A stretch of DNA of 16,106 bases, taken from positions 1-16,106 of the forward strand of contig CAMWQY010000019.1 of assembly GCA_947176355.1 (NCBI GenBank), written 5' to 3'. The stretch's first letter is position 1, and the number at the start of each line of letters is the position of its first letter. Made by a program: the position numbers and the translations under genes. The notes under the pieces were generated by a model. That model made no database searches. It saw only the letters and a program-made list of their open reading frames with translations, and was not told the DNA's origin. Of the stretch, positions 1 through 7,739 are shown piece by piece. This DNA is from an uncultured Porphyromonadaceae bacterium. GTDB lineage: Bacteria > Bacteroidota > Bacteroidia > Bacteroidales > Muribaculaceae.

Positions 1-192
1 AATGCAGCTCTTGAAGATCCATATAAGATGAAGCGAAAGATCGTGAGAGGTGGTAGTTGGAAAGACATTATGCATAATCTTCGCAGTGATCTTCGCCAGT
101 GGGAATATCAGAATGAGCAACGATCTTATATCGGATTCCGCTGCGTACGCTCGCAGATTGGATTCGCTAAAGGAACTCAGAAGAAAAAATAA
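1..192 (+). CDS. gldK: GldK/PorK T9SS lipoprotein, C-terminal end (5' truncated)
   Basis: Frame 1 is open from the window edge to TAA at 190-192 and gives the last 63 residues of a protein that starts upstream. The segment RGGSWKD followed about 25 residues later by YIGFRCVRS is the closing signature of the formylglycine-generating-enzyme/sulfatase-modifying fold, which GldK/PorK carries. In the family, GldK is an outer-membrane lipoprotein that forms the periplasmic ring of the type IX secretion system together with GldN. The protein ends in a Lys-rich tail (KGTQKKK). gldL follows after 27 bases with no Shine-Dalgarno sequence, and the order K-L-M-N is the canonical one, which supports the assignment. 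The lipobox and N-terminal part lie outside the window. Confidence 0.9.
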   Translation, partial: NAALEDPYKMKRKIVRGGSWKDIMHNLRSDLRQWEYQNEQRSYIGFRCVRSQIGFAKGTQKKK

Positions 193-219
193 ACAAGACC
201 GAACTTCAAATATAATACA

Positions 220-1401
220 ATGGTCAAGATACGCAAATACGCCAACGTCGTAGAACGTTTCCTTCACGGAGAGAAGGGGCAATACTTCTTCAACATAGCA
301 TACTCAATAGGTGCCGCAGTCGTAATCTGGGGTGCTCTTTTCAAGATCCTTCACCTTCCGGGCGGAAGCACCTTGCTTTGCATCGGTATGGGTACGGAAA
401 TCGCCATGTTCCTTCTGACGGCATTCGACCGTCCTCCAAAGGATTATCATTGGGAAGATGTCTTCCCGGTGCTTGATACCCACGCTCCTGAAGACCGTCC
501 GGACCTTAGAGGCCATGGTGGTGCAGGTATTGTCGGCGGCGCAGTCATCGGCGGTGGTGGCGTCGTAGGTGGCGGAGCCAACGATAGTGAGGGAGCTTCT
601 GGCGGTGTCTCTGGCGGTGTTCCCGGGGGTGTAGTCGGTGGCATATCCGGTGGTGTACCTGGCGGAGTCGTAGGTGGCGTCTCAGGTGGAGTAGTCGGTG
701 GTGTTTCCGGTGGTGTTGTTGGAGGAGTTTCCGGTGGTGTCATTGTGGCTGGCGGAGGCGGATATGATCAGTCAACCCTATCAGATCATAATGGTGAGGC
801 AAGTCACGCAGGTCAGTCCTCAGGCGCTAATGGCGCTGTAATCATTGCCGGTGGAGGTGGCGGTATTGCTCCAAATGTCGACATCAAGGAAGAAGATACC
901 GAAAATCTTGTTGAGTCAATGAAAGATATGGCTGAGCAAATGAAGGGTGTCACTGAGCAGATAGCCCAGCTTAGAGAGACTACAGATGCCCTTAACAAGG
1001 TGAGTGAGGTGCTTCTCAATTCATATAAGGCAATTACTGACAATTCTGAATCGGTATCCGCTTCCTCAAATGGATACGTGGAGCGTCTTGAAGACCTTAA
1101 CAGAAATATTGGCGGCTTGAATACTATCTATGAAATTCAACTCAAGAGCATAAGCTCGCAGCTTGAAAGCATCGACCGCGTAAATAGAGGCTTGAAAGAT
1201 ATTCGCGATATGTATGAGAAGTCTGCCAACGAGTCGAGTCGCTATTGCGAGGAGACAGAGCGTATGAGCCGCTATATGCGTCAACTCAACAAAATTTACG
1301 AGAATATGATCACTGCCATGACTATGAATATGGCTAATCCAATGGCTGGAGGAGTTGCCAGGCAGAATCCTTTTGAGCAAGCTCCCAAGGCAGAAGACTA
1401 A
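220..1401 (+). CDS. gldL: GldL/PorL, T9SS inner-membrane motor stator subunit with Gly-rich insertion
   Basis: GldL forms, with GldM, the proton-powered rotary motor in the inner membrane that drives type IX secretion. Two hydrophobic helices are visible at about residues 24-44 and 50-69. The first carries Lys42 and the second Glu60, matching the charged membrane residues known to matter in the family. After the membrane hairpin comes DRPPKDYHWEDVFPVLD, then a low-complexity Gly/Val region (about residues 98-220), then a helical C-terminal domain (about 222-375) with the family-typical phrases LNTIYEIQL and LNKIYENMITAM. At 393 residues it is longer than the roughly 215-310 residues I know for family members, and the excess is the Gly-rich region. 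The ATG at 220 is the only start that keeps the N-terminal helix complete. Confidence 0.95.
   Translation: MVKIRKYANVVERFLHGEKGQYFFNIAYSIGAAVVIWGALFKILHLPGGSTLLCIGMGTEIAMFLLTAFDRPPKDYHWEDVFPVLDTHAPEDRPDLRGHGGAGIVGGAVIGGGGVVGGGANDSEGASGGVSGGVPGGVVGGISGGVPGGVVGGVSGGVVGGVSGGVVGGVSGGVIVAGGGGYDQSTLSDHNGEASHAGQSSGANGAVIIAGGGGGIAPNVDIKEEDTENLVESMKDMAEQMKGVTEQIAQLRETTDALNKVSEVLLNSYKAITDNSESVSASSNGYVERLEDLNRNIGGLNTIYEIQLKSISSQLESIDRVNRGLKDIRDMYEKSANESSRYCEETERMSRYMRQLNKIYENMITAMTMNMANPMAGGVARQNPFEQAPKAED
601..744 (+). repeat. 12-copy in-frame 12-bp tandem repeat (GGVx tetrapeptide) inside gldL
   Basis: Residues 128-175 of GldL are twelve consecutive tetrapeptides of the form GG(V/I)x, with x alternating among Ser, Pro, Val and Ile (GGVS, GGVP, GGVV, GGIS, and so on). 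The DNA units are 12 bp and have diverged at third codon positions (GGC/GGT/GGA; GTC/GTT/GTA). This suggests the protein pattern is kept by selection rather than being a very fresh slippage product. It lies in the linker between the membrane hairpin and the helical C-terminal domain. Copy number may vary between strains. Confidence 0.95.
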
Positions 1402-1437
1402 AAACGCAAACGCGAAACGTAAAACGTAAAACGCACA
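1402..1437 (+). repeat. 7-bp repeat array filling the gldL-gldM gap
   Basis: The gap between the gldL stop (TAA ends at 1401) and the gldM ATG (1438) consists of about five units of an ACG(C/T)(A/G)AA-like heptamer. The CG dinucleotides fall at 1405, 1411, 1418, 1425 and 1432, a spacing of 6, 7, 7 and 7. No Shine-Dalgarno sequence is present. The A-rich context just before the ATG fits Bacteroidetes translation initiation, so the array may act as a translation enhancer between two subunits made in different amounts. Confidence 0.7.
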
Positions 1438-3015
1438 ATGGCAGGAGGAGGAAATAACGTAGCAAGAATGTCGCCAAGGCAGAGGATGATCAATCTTATG
1501 TATATCGTCCTTACTGCCATGCTCGCACTTAACGTGTCGAGCGACGTGCTAAATGGTTTCACCCAAGTGCAAAACTCTCTGCACCGAACCAACGACAATC
1601 TTACTACTAAAAATAAAATTCAGTTCGACTACTTGGCAGAACTCTATGAGAAGAATCCTGCCAAGGCTGGTCCATGGTATGAGAAAGGAACTACTCTCCA
1701 TGATCGGACCAACAATCTTTATGCCTTGATAGAGGAGATAAAGACCGACATCGCACTTAAGGCAGACGGAAAGAAGGGTGACTATACTAATCTTAAGAAT
1801 CTTGATGACCTTGAAGCGGCTTCTGCTGTGCTTCTCAATCCAAGTTCTAAAAGAGGCGAGAAATTGCGTGAAGCTATCAATGAGTATAGGACATACGTGA
1901 CCACCCTTGTTCCTGATACAGTAAAGCGTAGGGTGATCAATGAAATGCTGTCTACTCAGCCAGTAGATGTCAAAGGCACGGTAGGAGAAGTGAAATGGGA
2001 AGAAAAGCTTTTCGACAATATGCCGGCAATCGCTGCTGTCACAATGCTCACTAAACTGCAAAATGACGTGAATCAAGCGGAAAGTGAAGCTTTGTCTAAT
2101 CTCATTACAAACGTCGATATTGGCGATGTGCGAGTCAACGAACTGAGTGCTTACGTATTGCCTAATTCAAATATGGTCATGCGCGGAGGTAAATATTCTG
2201 CAAAGATAGTGCTTGCCGCAATCGACACTACAATGCGACCGGAAATTTTCATCAATGGCCAGAAGCTTGGAAATCCGGATGGATTGTATGAATTTGTCGC
2301 AGGTCAGACCGGTGCACATGAATATTCCGGATATCTGGAAGTGAAGAAAGGGGATGGCACTCTCGAAAAGCATGAGTTTAAGTCGCAATATAATGTCATC
2401 GAACCAATGGCTACCATATCTCCTACGATGATGAATGTGCTTTATGCGGGTATCGATAATCCTATTTCGATTTCTGTGCCTGGAGTTCCTATGACAGCTC
2501 TTACTGCAACTATGACCAACGGCTCTCTTACTCGCAATGGCGACCACTGGGTGGCTCGTCCTACTAAAGTGGGGGAGAACGCTGTGATCAATGTATCGGC
2601 TTCAGTCGATGGATCCAGCCAGAATGTAGGCAGCATGACTTTTCGTATCCGTCAATTGCCTGACCCGACGGCATATATAACAGTGAAAGATGCTCAAGGA
2701 AACCCATCTGTCTACAAGGGCGGTCCGAAACGAATCAGCAAGGCTGCTTTGATGGCATGTGAAGGGCTTTCGGCTTCAGTCGACGATGGAATTCTTGATG
2801 TGGCATATTCGGTGGTCTCGTTCTCTACAATCTTTTTCGATTCGATGGGCAATGCTATTCCTGAGGTGAGCGATGGCTCAAAATTTTCCTCAAGACAGAA
2901 GGAACAATTCCGCCGACTGAAAAATGGTCAGCAATTTTTTATATCAGATGTAAAGGCGAAAGGTCCCGACGGCATCACCCGCACCATATCGCCGATGCAG
3001 GTAGTGCTTAATTAA
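1438..3015 (+). CDS. gldM: GldM/PorM, T9SS motor shaft protein
   Basis: GldM has a single N-terminal membrane helix that sits within the GldL ring. A long dimeric periplasmic part of several stacked domains reaches toward the GldK/GldN ring and transmits motor torque. The N-terminus matches the family closely: MSPRQRMINLMYIVLTAMLALNVSSDVLNGF, with the helix at about residues 18-37. The protein is 525 residues, the normal family length, and shows no frameshift. Its periplasmic part includes a helical first domain (about 40-225) followed by beta-rich segments. The start at 1438 gives the expected short cytoplasmic N-terminus (MAGGGNNVAR). It follows gldL across a repeat-filled 36-bp gap and is one base from gldN. 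Confidence 0.97.
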   Translation: MAGGGNNVARMSPRQRMINLMYIVLTAMLALNVSSDVLNGFTQVQNSLHRTNDNLTTKNKIQFDYLAELYEKNPAKAGPWYEKGTTLHDRTNNLYALIEEIKTDIALKADGKKGDYTNLKNLDDLEAASAVLLNPSSKRGEKLREAINEYRTYVTTLVPDTVKRRVINEMLSTQPVDVKGTVGEVKWEEKLFDNMPAIAAVTMLTKLQNDVNQAESEALSNLITNVDIGDVRVNELSAYVLPNSNMVMRGGKYSAKIVLAAIDTTMRPEIFINGQKLGNPDGLYEFVAGQTGAHEYSGYLEVKKGDGTLEKHEFKSQYNVIEPMATISPTMMNVLYAGIDNPISISVPGVPMTALTATMTNGSLTRNGDHWVARPTKVGENAVINVSASVDGSSQNVGSMTFRIRQLPDPTAYITVKDAQGNPSVYKGGPKRISKAALMACEGLSASVDDGILDVAYSVVSFSTIFFDSMGNAIPEVSDGSKFSSRQKEQFRRLKNGQQFFISDVKAKGPDGITRTISPMQVVLN

Positions 3016-3016
3016 T

Positions 3017-4222
3017 ATGGAAATAATGATGAAATCACTCAAAAAGATACTCACCATAGCCACTATATCGGCAATATCAATATCAGTATTGGCTCAGGAC
3101 AATACCGGAGTAGTGCGTCGCAACAGCAACTCCAAGCGAGGACAGAAACAGGAAGAGACTTCTGGCCCGAAGATCACCGACCGAATGCAAGGATTCTTTG
3201 ATACTCAGAAGACTCATGATGCCGACCTTGCCTATATGCGTGAGATATATCGTCAGCTTGATTTGAAGAATGTCCCTGAGAATACTCCTCTTTATTTCCC
3301 TGAAGATATTGTTGATGGTCAGCAAAACTTGTTCCGCATTATTCTTGGATTGGTTGTGGATGGTAAGATTCCAGCATTCGAATACTTGGATGGCAGAGAA
3401 GTGTTTACCGATCAATATAAGGTGAAAGTAGGAGAGATGCTCGATCGCTTCGACATTTACTATCAGACTCAAGGAAATGGCGATAAGGCTACGTATACTA
3501 TTGAGGAAGCCGATGTACCTACAGGTCAGGTCTTAAAATACTATATAATTGAAAAGTGGGAATTTGACCGTCGCTCCAATCAGATGAAGACATTTGTAGA
3601 GGCTATATGCCCGGTGCTGACACGAGGAGGAGACTTCGGTGGGGATGCCAATTATCCGATGTTTTGGGTGAAATTCGACCAGCTTCGTCCCTATTTGGCT
3701 CAGCAATACGTCTTTCTGACCGACGACAATAATCTCCCACAGTATAGCCTTGACGACTATTTTAATTTGGGAATGTACAAAGGAGAGATATATAAAACAA
3801 AAAACCTTCGTAATCTCTCGATGGCGCAGATGTTCCCCGATGAAGATGATATGAAGCGGGCACAAGATAGCATCGATACCAGACTGCGTGAATTCGGCAA
3901 GAATCTATGGGTGCCTACCCGGGAAGAATATCTTGCTATGAAAGACGCTGAAGAAGAAGCTGCCGCAGCTCGTGAACTCGCGATTGCTAATGGCGATTCC
4001 ATACCTGAAAGAACAGTCGTATCTGCTGACGATGATGAAAAACCGGTAGCTAAGACTCGCACTTCAAAGCGCTCCGGACGGAAGAAATCATCTTCGGCTT
4101 CGACATCAAAATCCACTTCAAAGAAAAAGACTACGAAATCGAAAGTGTCGCAACCAAAATCGTCCGGATCTTCCTCTTCTAACTCTAATGCACAGAAATC
4201 TGTACGCCGACGCAAAAGATGA
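3017..4222 (+). CDS. gldN: GldN/PorN, T9SS periplasmic ring protein with Lys/Ser-rich tail
   Basis: GldN/PorN pairs with the GldK lipoprotein in the periplasmic ring of the type IX secretion system. An N-terminal signal peptide ends near SVLAQDN with no lipobox Cys, so signal peptidase I cleavage is expected. The family core runs from about residue 50 (DRMQGFFDTQ, MREIYRQLDL, LYFPED) to about 300. Residues 346-401 form a tail with 20 Lys/Arg, 19 Ser and no Asp or Glu, ending RRRKR. The tail makes this copy longer than the roughly 320-360 residues I know for relatives. The ATG at 3017 lies one base after the gldM stop. ATGs at 3026 and 3029 would also work, and 3029 gives a more typical signal peptide (MKSLKKILT). 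Confidence 0.93.
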   Translation: MEIMMKSLKKILTIATISAISISVLAQDNTGVVRRNSNSKRGQKQEETSGPKITDRMQGFFDTQKTHDADLAYMREIYRQLDLKNVPENTPLYFPEDIVDGQQNLFRIILGLVVDGKIPAFEYLDGREVFTDQYKVKVGEMLDRFDIYYQTQGNGDKATYTIEEADVPTGQVLKYYIIEKWEFDRRSNQMKTFVEAICPVLTRGGDFGGDANYPMFWVKFDQLRPYLAQQYVFLTDDNNLPQYSLDDYFNLGMYKGEIYKTKNLRNLSMAQMFPDEDDMKRAQDSIDTRLREFGKNLWVPTREEYLAMKDAEEEAAAARELAIANGDSIPERTVVSADDDEKPVAKTRTSKRSGRKKSSSASTSKSTSKKKTTKSKVSQPKSSGSSSSNSNAQKSVRRRKR

Positions 4223-4350
4223 CTTCATGCAACGATATCAAATGTTTTAGGCGAGCTACATATTCCCGTTATCGAGGGTCAGTGTCTTGTATGATGTGAT
4301 ATAAGCTTAAAGATATCCATGTTGGTCCTGTCTGCAAGGTTTTGTATCCA

Positions 4351-5823
4351 TTAATCTGTATTGCCGAGTGTCTCGTCTGACGCCTTAAGCTTTTGCTTTA
4401 GTTTTGTCACACCCCATACTGTTGATACGGCAAAAGCGATCGTCATTAATATATACGAATATAAGGCCTCAGCGATCAAGGAAAAGAGAAAACACGTACC
4501 CGTGACGATTACCGCATTTGATATGCTTTTTGCTGCGTCGCGCGAGAAACAGTATCCATAAAGGCGATGATTGACAATGAAGTAAACTATCAAGCAGATA
4601 GCATTGTCTGCTACCAAGGCATAGCCTAATCCTATCAAACCGAAGAAATAGAATCCCAGGCAGCTTAATGTCAAGGTTAGGATGTTGCCGAATATACCTT
4701 CAAGAGCGAAGAATACTTTTTTATTGTCTTTGGCGAAGGTGATATATGCCATTGGCATCAATAGTGCTCTCAGAGTGATTCCCAGTCCCATCCACCTCAT
4801 GAGGGGCAGTACAGGCTCGAATTCCTTGGTGAAGAGTACCTGAATCACTATCGGGGCGGTGATTATCAGAAAGCATGCGGCGGGTGCTATGATAAGGGCT
4901 ACAATTTCCGTCTGTCGGTTGACTATGCCTTGCATTAGTGAGTTGTCATGTGCGGCTTTGGTCAGGCGGGGGAAATAGTCCATGGCCATTGCGGTGAATA
5001 CCATTCCTGAATACTGGGCAGTAGCTGAGTTCGCTGCCTGATAGAGTCCAAGCTGATAGTCGGAGCCCAAATGGCTGATGAAGAGATTGAGGACATACGT
5101 CATGGATGTGCCTATAAGATCGCTTGCCATCAGTATGAGGCCGAGCCCTATCATTCGTTTTATGACGGGAGCGTGCCGGCGTGTGAATCCTTTGAATGTC
5201 TCGATGTGAGTTGTCTTCCGTAGAGCTATGTAGTAGAAACCGAACATTGCTACAGAAAGGGCGATCATGGCAGGTACTATACCCCGGGTTCCGTAGAGCC
5301 AGTAGAGAGGTACTCCGATTAAGAGTCCTGTAAGGCCACCTACGATCGATGCTTTTGACAATTGCTTCACTTCGTGGAGTCCCTGCAGGATAGAAAGCAG
5401 CCCGGAGCCCGCAATGCCGAATGCCACTGCAATGCCGAGCAGCATGAACTGCCATGTCATTTCGGTGTTCCCAAATGTCAGGTGGCTCAGCGGGGCGGCG
5501 AAGAGTATGCATACCAAGGCTCCCAGCAGAGCTGTCGCAGCCAGTATGCGCAGGCATAAGGCTATGAACTTTGAAGCAGACTCCTTGTCGCGTGAGGTCT
5601 CTGCCATTTCGCGGACTATAGCCAGGTTGAGACCGAGTGAGGCAAACTTTTGGATGGTATTGGAAGATGTCGTGAAGAGTGAGGCTATGCCCATCCCGTC
5701 AGGACCGAGCAACACGGCTACGAACTTACCTCTGATCAGATTTATGAGTATCTGAAATACCTGGACACCACCGAACATGGAGGTGCCTTTGAGTATGCTT
5801 TTATATGAGTTCTCAGATGCCAT
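4351..5823 (-). CDS. O-antigen translocase (Wzx-like flippase)
   Basis: This 490-residue polytopic membrane protein begins MASENSYKSILKGTSMFGGVQVFQ. The stretch RGKFVAVLLGPDGMGIASLF is typical of the polysaccharide-flippase (MOP) superfamily, particularly Bacteroidetes O-antigen translocases. Hydrophobic stretches recur along the whole length, consistent with the 12-14 helices of the family. The expected role is flipping undecaprenyl-diphosphate-linked oligosaccharide across the inner membrane. It is the last gene of the five-gene minus-strand glycan operon, and its start overlaps the end of the preceding glycosyltransferase by 11 bp, suggesting translational coupling. It converges on gldN across 128 bp. 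Which glycan it moves cannot be told from sequence. Confidence 0.88.
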   Translation of the reverse strand: MASENSYKSILKGTSMFGGVQVFQILINLIRGKFVAVLLGPDGMGIASLFTTSSNTIQKFASLGLNLAIVREMAETSRDKESASKFIALCLRILAATALLGALVCILFAAPLSHLTFGNTEMTWQFMLLGIAVAFGIAGSGLLSILQGLHEVKQLSKASIVGGLTGLLIGVPLYWLYGTRGIVPAMIALSVAMFGFYYIALRKTTHIETFKGFTRRHAPVIKRMIGLGLILMASDLIGTSMTYVLNLFISHLGSDYQLGLYQAANSATAQYSGMVFTAMAMDYFPRLTKAAHDNSLMQGIVNRQTEIVALIIAPAACFLIITAPIVIQVLFTKEFEPVLPLMRWMGLGITLRALLMPMAYITFAKDNKKVFFALEGIFGNILTLTLSCLGFYFFGLIGLGYALVADNAICLIVYFIVNHRLYGYCFSRDAAKSISNAVIVTGTCFLFSLIAEALYSYILMTIAFAVSTVWGVTKLKQKLKASDETLGNTD

Positions 5824-6865
5824 CTTTCTTTTTTATTATTGTATCGATGATTTTGAGCCCGATGCGTGCAAGCGGAGTCGGTAGGCTCATTAAGGCGAGA
5901 TATCTCGGGCTGGTCTTCCCTTTAAGTTGTCGCAGGGGGAATTGTTTCATTGATTCTGAGATGATTTGCTGAACCTTCCTTTTCAGTATCCTTTCACGTG
6001 GTAAGAGATTTATGAGACGTAAGGTCCCTGCTGCGGAATAGAGCTTGTTTTCAAGTGCACGGAAATATGTCGGTGAGTCTTCGCCGAAGGCGTCTGATGT
6101 CATGGCGATTAGTCCGTCGCAAGTATGCATGCGGCTTGCTATTACGCGGGGAAGATTGACGTTGGTCACCGATGCCATATTGCTGCGGTAGTAATACTTT
6201 GCGTTGCAGAAAGTGACCTTACTGCATATAAAGAGCAACCAGCGAGAGTGAAGCTCGTCGGAGAATATTGATTTCTTGTTGTCGTCGGTGACATTTGAGT
6301 CAGCATCAAGATAGAGGTTGCGTTTTGCTGCGAAGCCGCACATAGGGATGTCCCAGTCGATTAGAGTGTGCCATACGAGATCTTTGCCTATCCATTCTTT
6401 GTCTGTAGCGATTTTTTTCGATGGAAGGATCTTGCGGGACCCTTTTTCCTCCATCTTCCATAACTCAGGAATCACAAGGTCTGATCCGGTAGTCATTATA
6501 TTGTTGTGGAGTAGGCTGAGTAGGTCAGGCGATACGGTATCATCGGCATCCACCGTCACGATATAGTCAGCTCTTGCGAGGCTGGCAGCACGTAGTCTTG
6601 GCGAATAAGCGCTGCCGGAATTGCTTTGCGATTTGAAAAGCTTTATTCTGGCATCCGAGACGCTATATTCCTCAGCTATCGACACAGATGTGTCGGTCGA
6701 GCCATCGTCGACAAGCACTGCTTCCCAATCCTTAAAATCTTGGGAAATGAGGCTTCCCAGACATTCCCTCAGATATAACTCGGCGTTGTAGACGGGGATG
6801 ATTATTGAGAAAAATGGTTTGCCATTCTTTGCTGTTTCATCCGTGGCGCTATTCAGATCGTTCAT
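5813..6865 (-). CDS. Family 2 glycosyltransferase (GT-A)
   Basis: The N-terminal domain is a textbook GT2 fold. FFSIIIPVYNAELYLRECL opens the nucleotide-sugar site (about residues 18-36), VLVDDGSTD follows at about 50-58, and YIVTVDADD carries the metal-binding DxD at about 100-108. The C-terminal third is basic (RERILKRKVQQ, RIGLKIIDTIIKKK) and may contact the membrane. At 350 residues the length is normal. It should transfer a sugar from a nucleotide donor to a lipid-linked glycan in the cytoplasm, but donor and acceptor cannot be predicted. The gene overlaps its upstream neighbour by 17 bp and the flippase gene by 11 bp. Confidence 0.9.
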   Translation of the reverse strand: MNDLNSATDETAKNGKPFFSIIIPVYNAELYLRECLGSLISQDFKDWEAVLVDDGSTDTSVSIAEEYSVSDARIKLFKSQSNSGSAYSPRLRAASLARADYIVTVDADDTVSPDLLSLLHNNIMTTGSDLVIPELWKMEEKGSRKILPSKKIATDKEWIGKDLVWHTLIDWDIPMCGFAAKRNLYLDADSNVTDDNKKSIFSDELHSRWLLFICSKVTFCNAKYYYRSNMASVTNVNLPRVIASRMHTCDGLIAMTSDAFGEDSPTYFRALENKLYSAAGTLRLINLLPRERILKRKVQQIISESMKQFPLRQLKGKTSPRYLALMSLPTPLARIGLKIIDTIIKKKDGI

Positions 6866-7739
6866 GGCATGGATATTTAGATGAATAGTCGGGAGTCGGA
6901 AATACCTTCCGTTTGCGGGCCATGCCTACTCCTTTTAGCCAGTTGCGACAATAGGAGAGGGGAGATGGTACAAGTCCTTTCATCCAAAGAGGTATCTCTC
7001 TCATAGCGTGTACTATCATTCTAAGAGGCCAGTCTTGAGGATGAAGAAGCTTGAAAACGGCCCCCTTGGTCTGTGGTCGCGACGGAAGCATGAGGTTGCG
7101 TTCCGAGGTTGTGGGTCCGTCATGACTTGCGATAATCTTAGGAACGTATATTCCATTGAGTCCCTTATTAAGGCAATCGCATAGGAATACATCTTCTTCG
7201 CCTGATGGAAACGTCGCTCCAATGCCAAAGCTTTCATTAAACCACACTTTACCCTGCACAGATTGCCTTCGCATAGCTATTTCAATTGAAGATACATAAT
7301 ATCCCTTGGGAAGTTGTGACAAGGAAAATGATTCCGTCGGATAGTGCTTATTAAAGGAGATTGAAGAATATTGGAAAGATATAATGTCAGCTTCCGGATG
7401 TGTTTTAAATGACTTAATCACTGCTTTAAGTCCCTCTTCAGTGTAGTCGGCATCATCGTCACTTATGAGAAGTATAGGAGAGGTGGCATGCGAAAGCGCT
7501 ATATTCCTATTGATAGAGAGTCCTTTTGTAAAGGTGGTAAATATCTTGAAGTCCTCTCTGTCAAGCTCTTTGGGTATTGGAAAACCTTCTTCATCCGGTT
7601 TCTCTTGTATACTGACAAGATATTCCACACCCTCCACTTTTGGATGCGATGCGGCGGCGACTCGTCGCAGACCCTCGGTGCCGTATGTGCAGATCATCAC
7701 TTGCAATTCCGGTTGCTTTGCTTGATTTTCATTTTCCAT
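6849..7739 (-). CDS. GT2-like glycosyltransferase, divergent
   Basis: I placed the start at the ATG at 7739 (MENENQAKQPELQVMICTYG). The longer frame from 7805 would overlap the upstream gene by 77 bp, while 7739 gives an 11-bp overlap like the other junctions in this operon. The product is 296 residues. ISDDDADY looks like the DxD-type metal and nucleotide site, and SGEEDVFLCDCL resembles the ED motif that supplies the catalytic base in GT-A enzymes. INRNIALSHA resembles the usual N-x-G/A helix. The opening VMICTYGTEGLRRV departs from the standard IPVYN signature, so this is a divergent member. A cytoplasmic sugar-transfer role in the surrounding glycan pathway is inferred. Confidence 0.8.
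   Translation of the reverse strand: MENENQAKQPELQVMICTYGTEGLRRVAAASHPKVEGVEYLVSIQEKPDEEGFPIPKELDREDFKIFTTFTKGLSINRNIALSHATSPILLISDDDADYTEEGLKAVIKSFKTHPEADIISFQYSSISFNKHYPTESFSLSQLPKGYYVSSIEIAMRRQSVQGKVWFNESFGIGATFPSGEEDVFLCDCLNKGLNGIYVPKIIASHDGPTTSERNLMLPSRPQTKGAVFKLLHPQDWPLRMIVHAMREIPLWMKGLVPSPLSYCRNWLKGVGMARKRKVFPTPDYSSKYPCHERSE

Noticed and set aside
50..253. Plus-strand 67-residue frame across the gldK-gldL junction
   Set aside because: It overlaps the gldK end in another frame, while frame 1 shows clear FGE-domain signatures.
447..743. Minus-strand Pro/Thr-rich reading frame (PPETPPTT repeats, 98 residues)
   Set aside because: It is the antisense image of the GGVx repeat in gldL; its periodicity follows from the sense repeat and it has no start context of its own.
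1549..2076. Minus-strand 175-residue frame inside gldM
   Set aside because: No recognisable domain; it lies wholly within a conserved gene on the other strand.
4223..4350. Search for a terminator or small gene between gldN and the flippase gene
   Set aside because: No stable stem with a T-run and no convincing short frame could be identified by eye.
4946..5557. Minus-strand 203-residue frame inside the flippase gene
   Set aside because: It is out of frame with the flippase, rich in Arg/His/Pro as expected of a shadow frame, and has no recognisable family.
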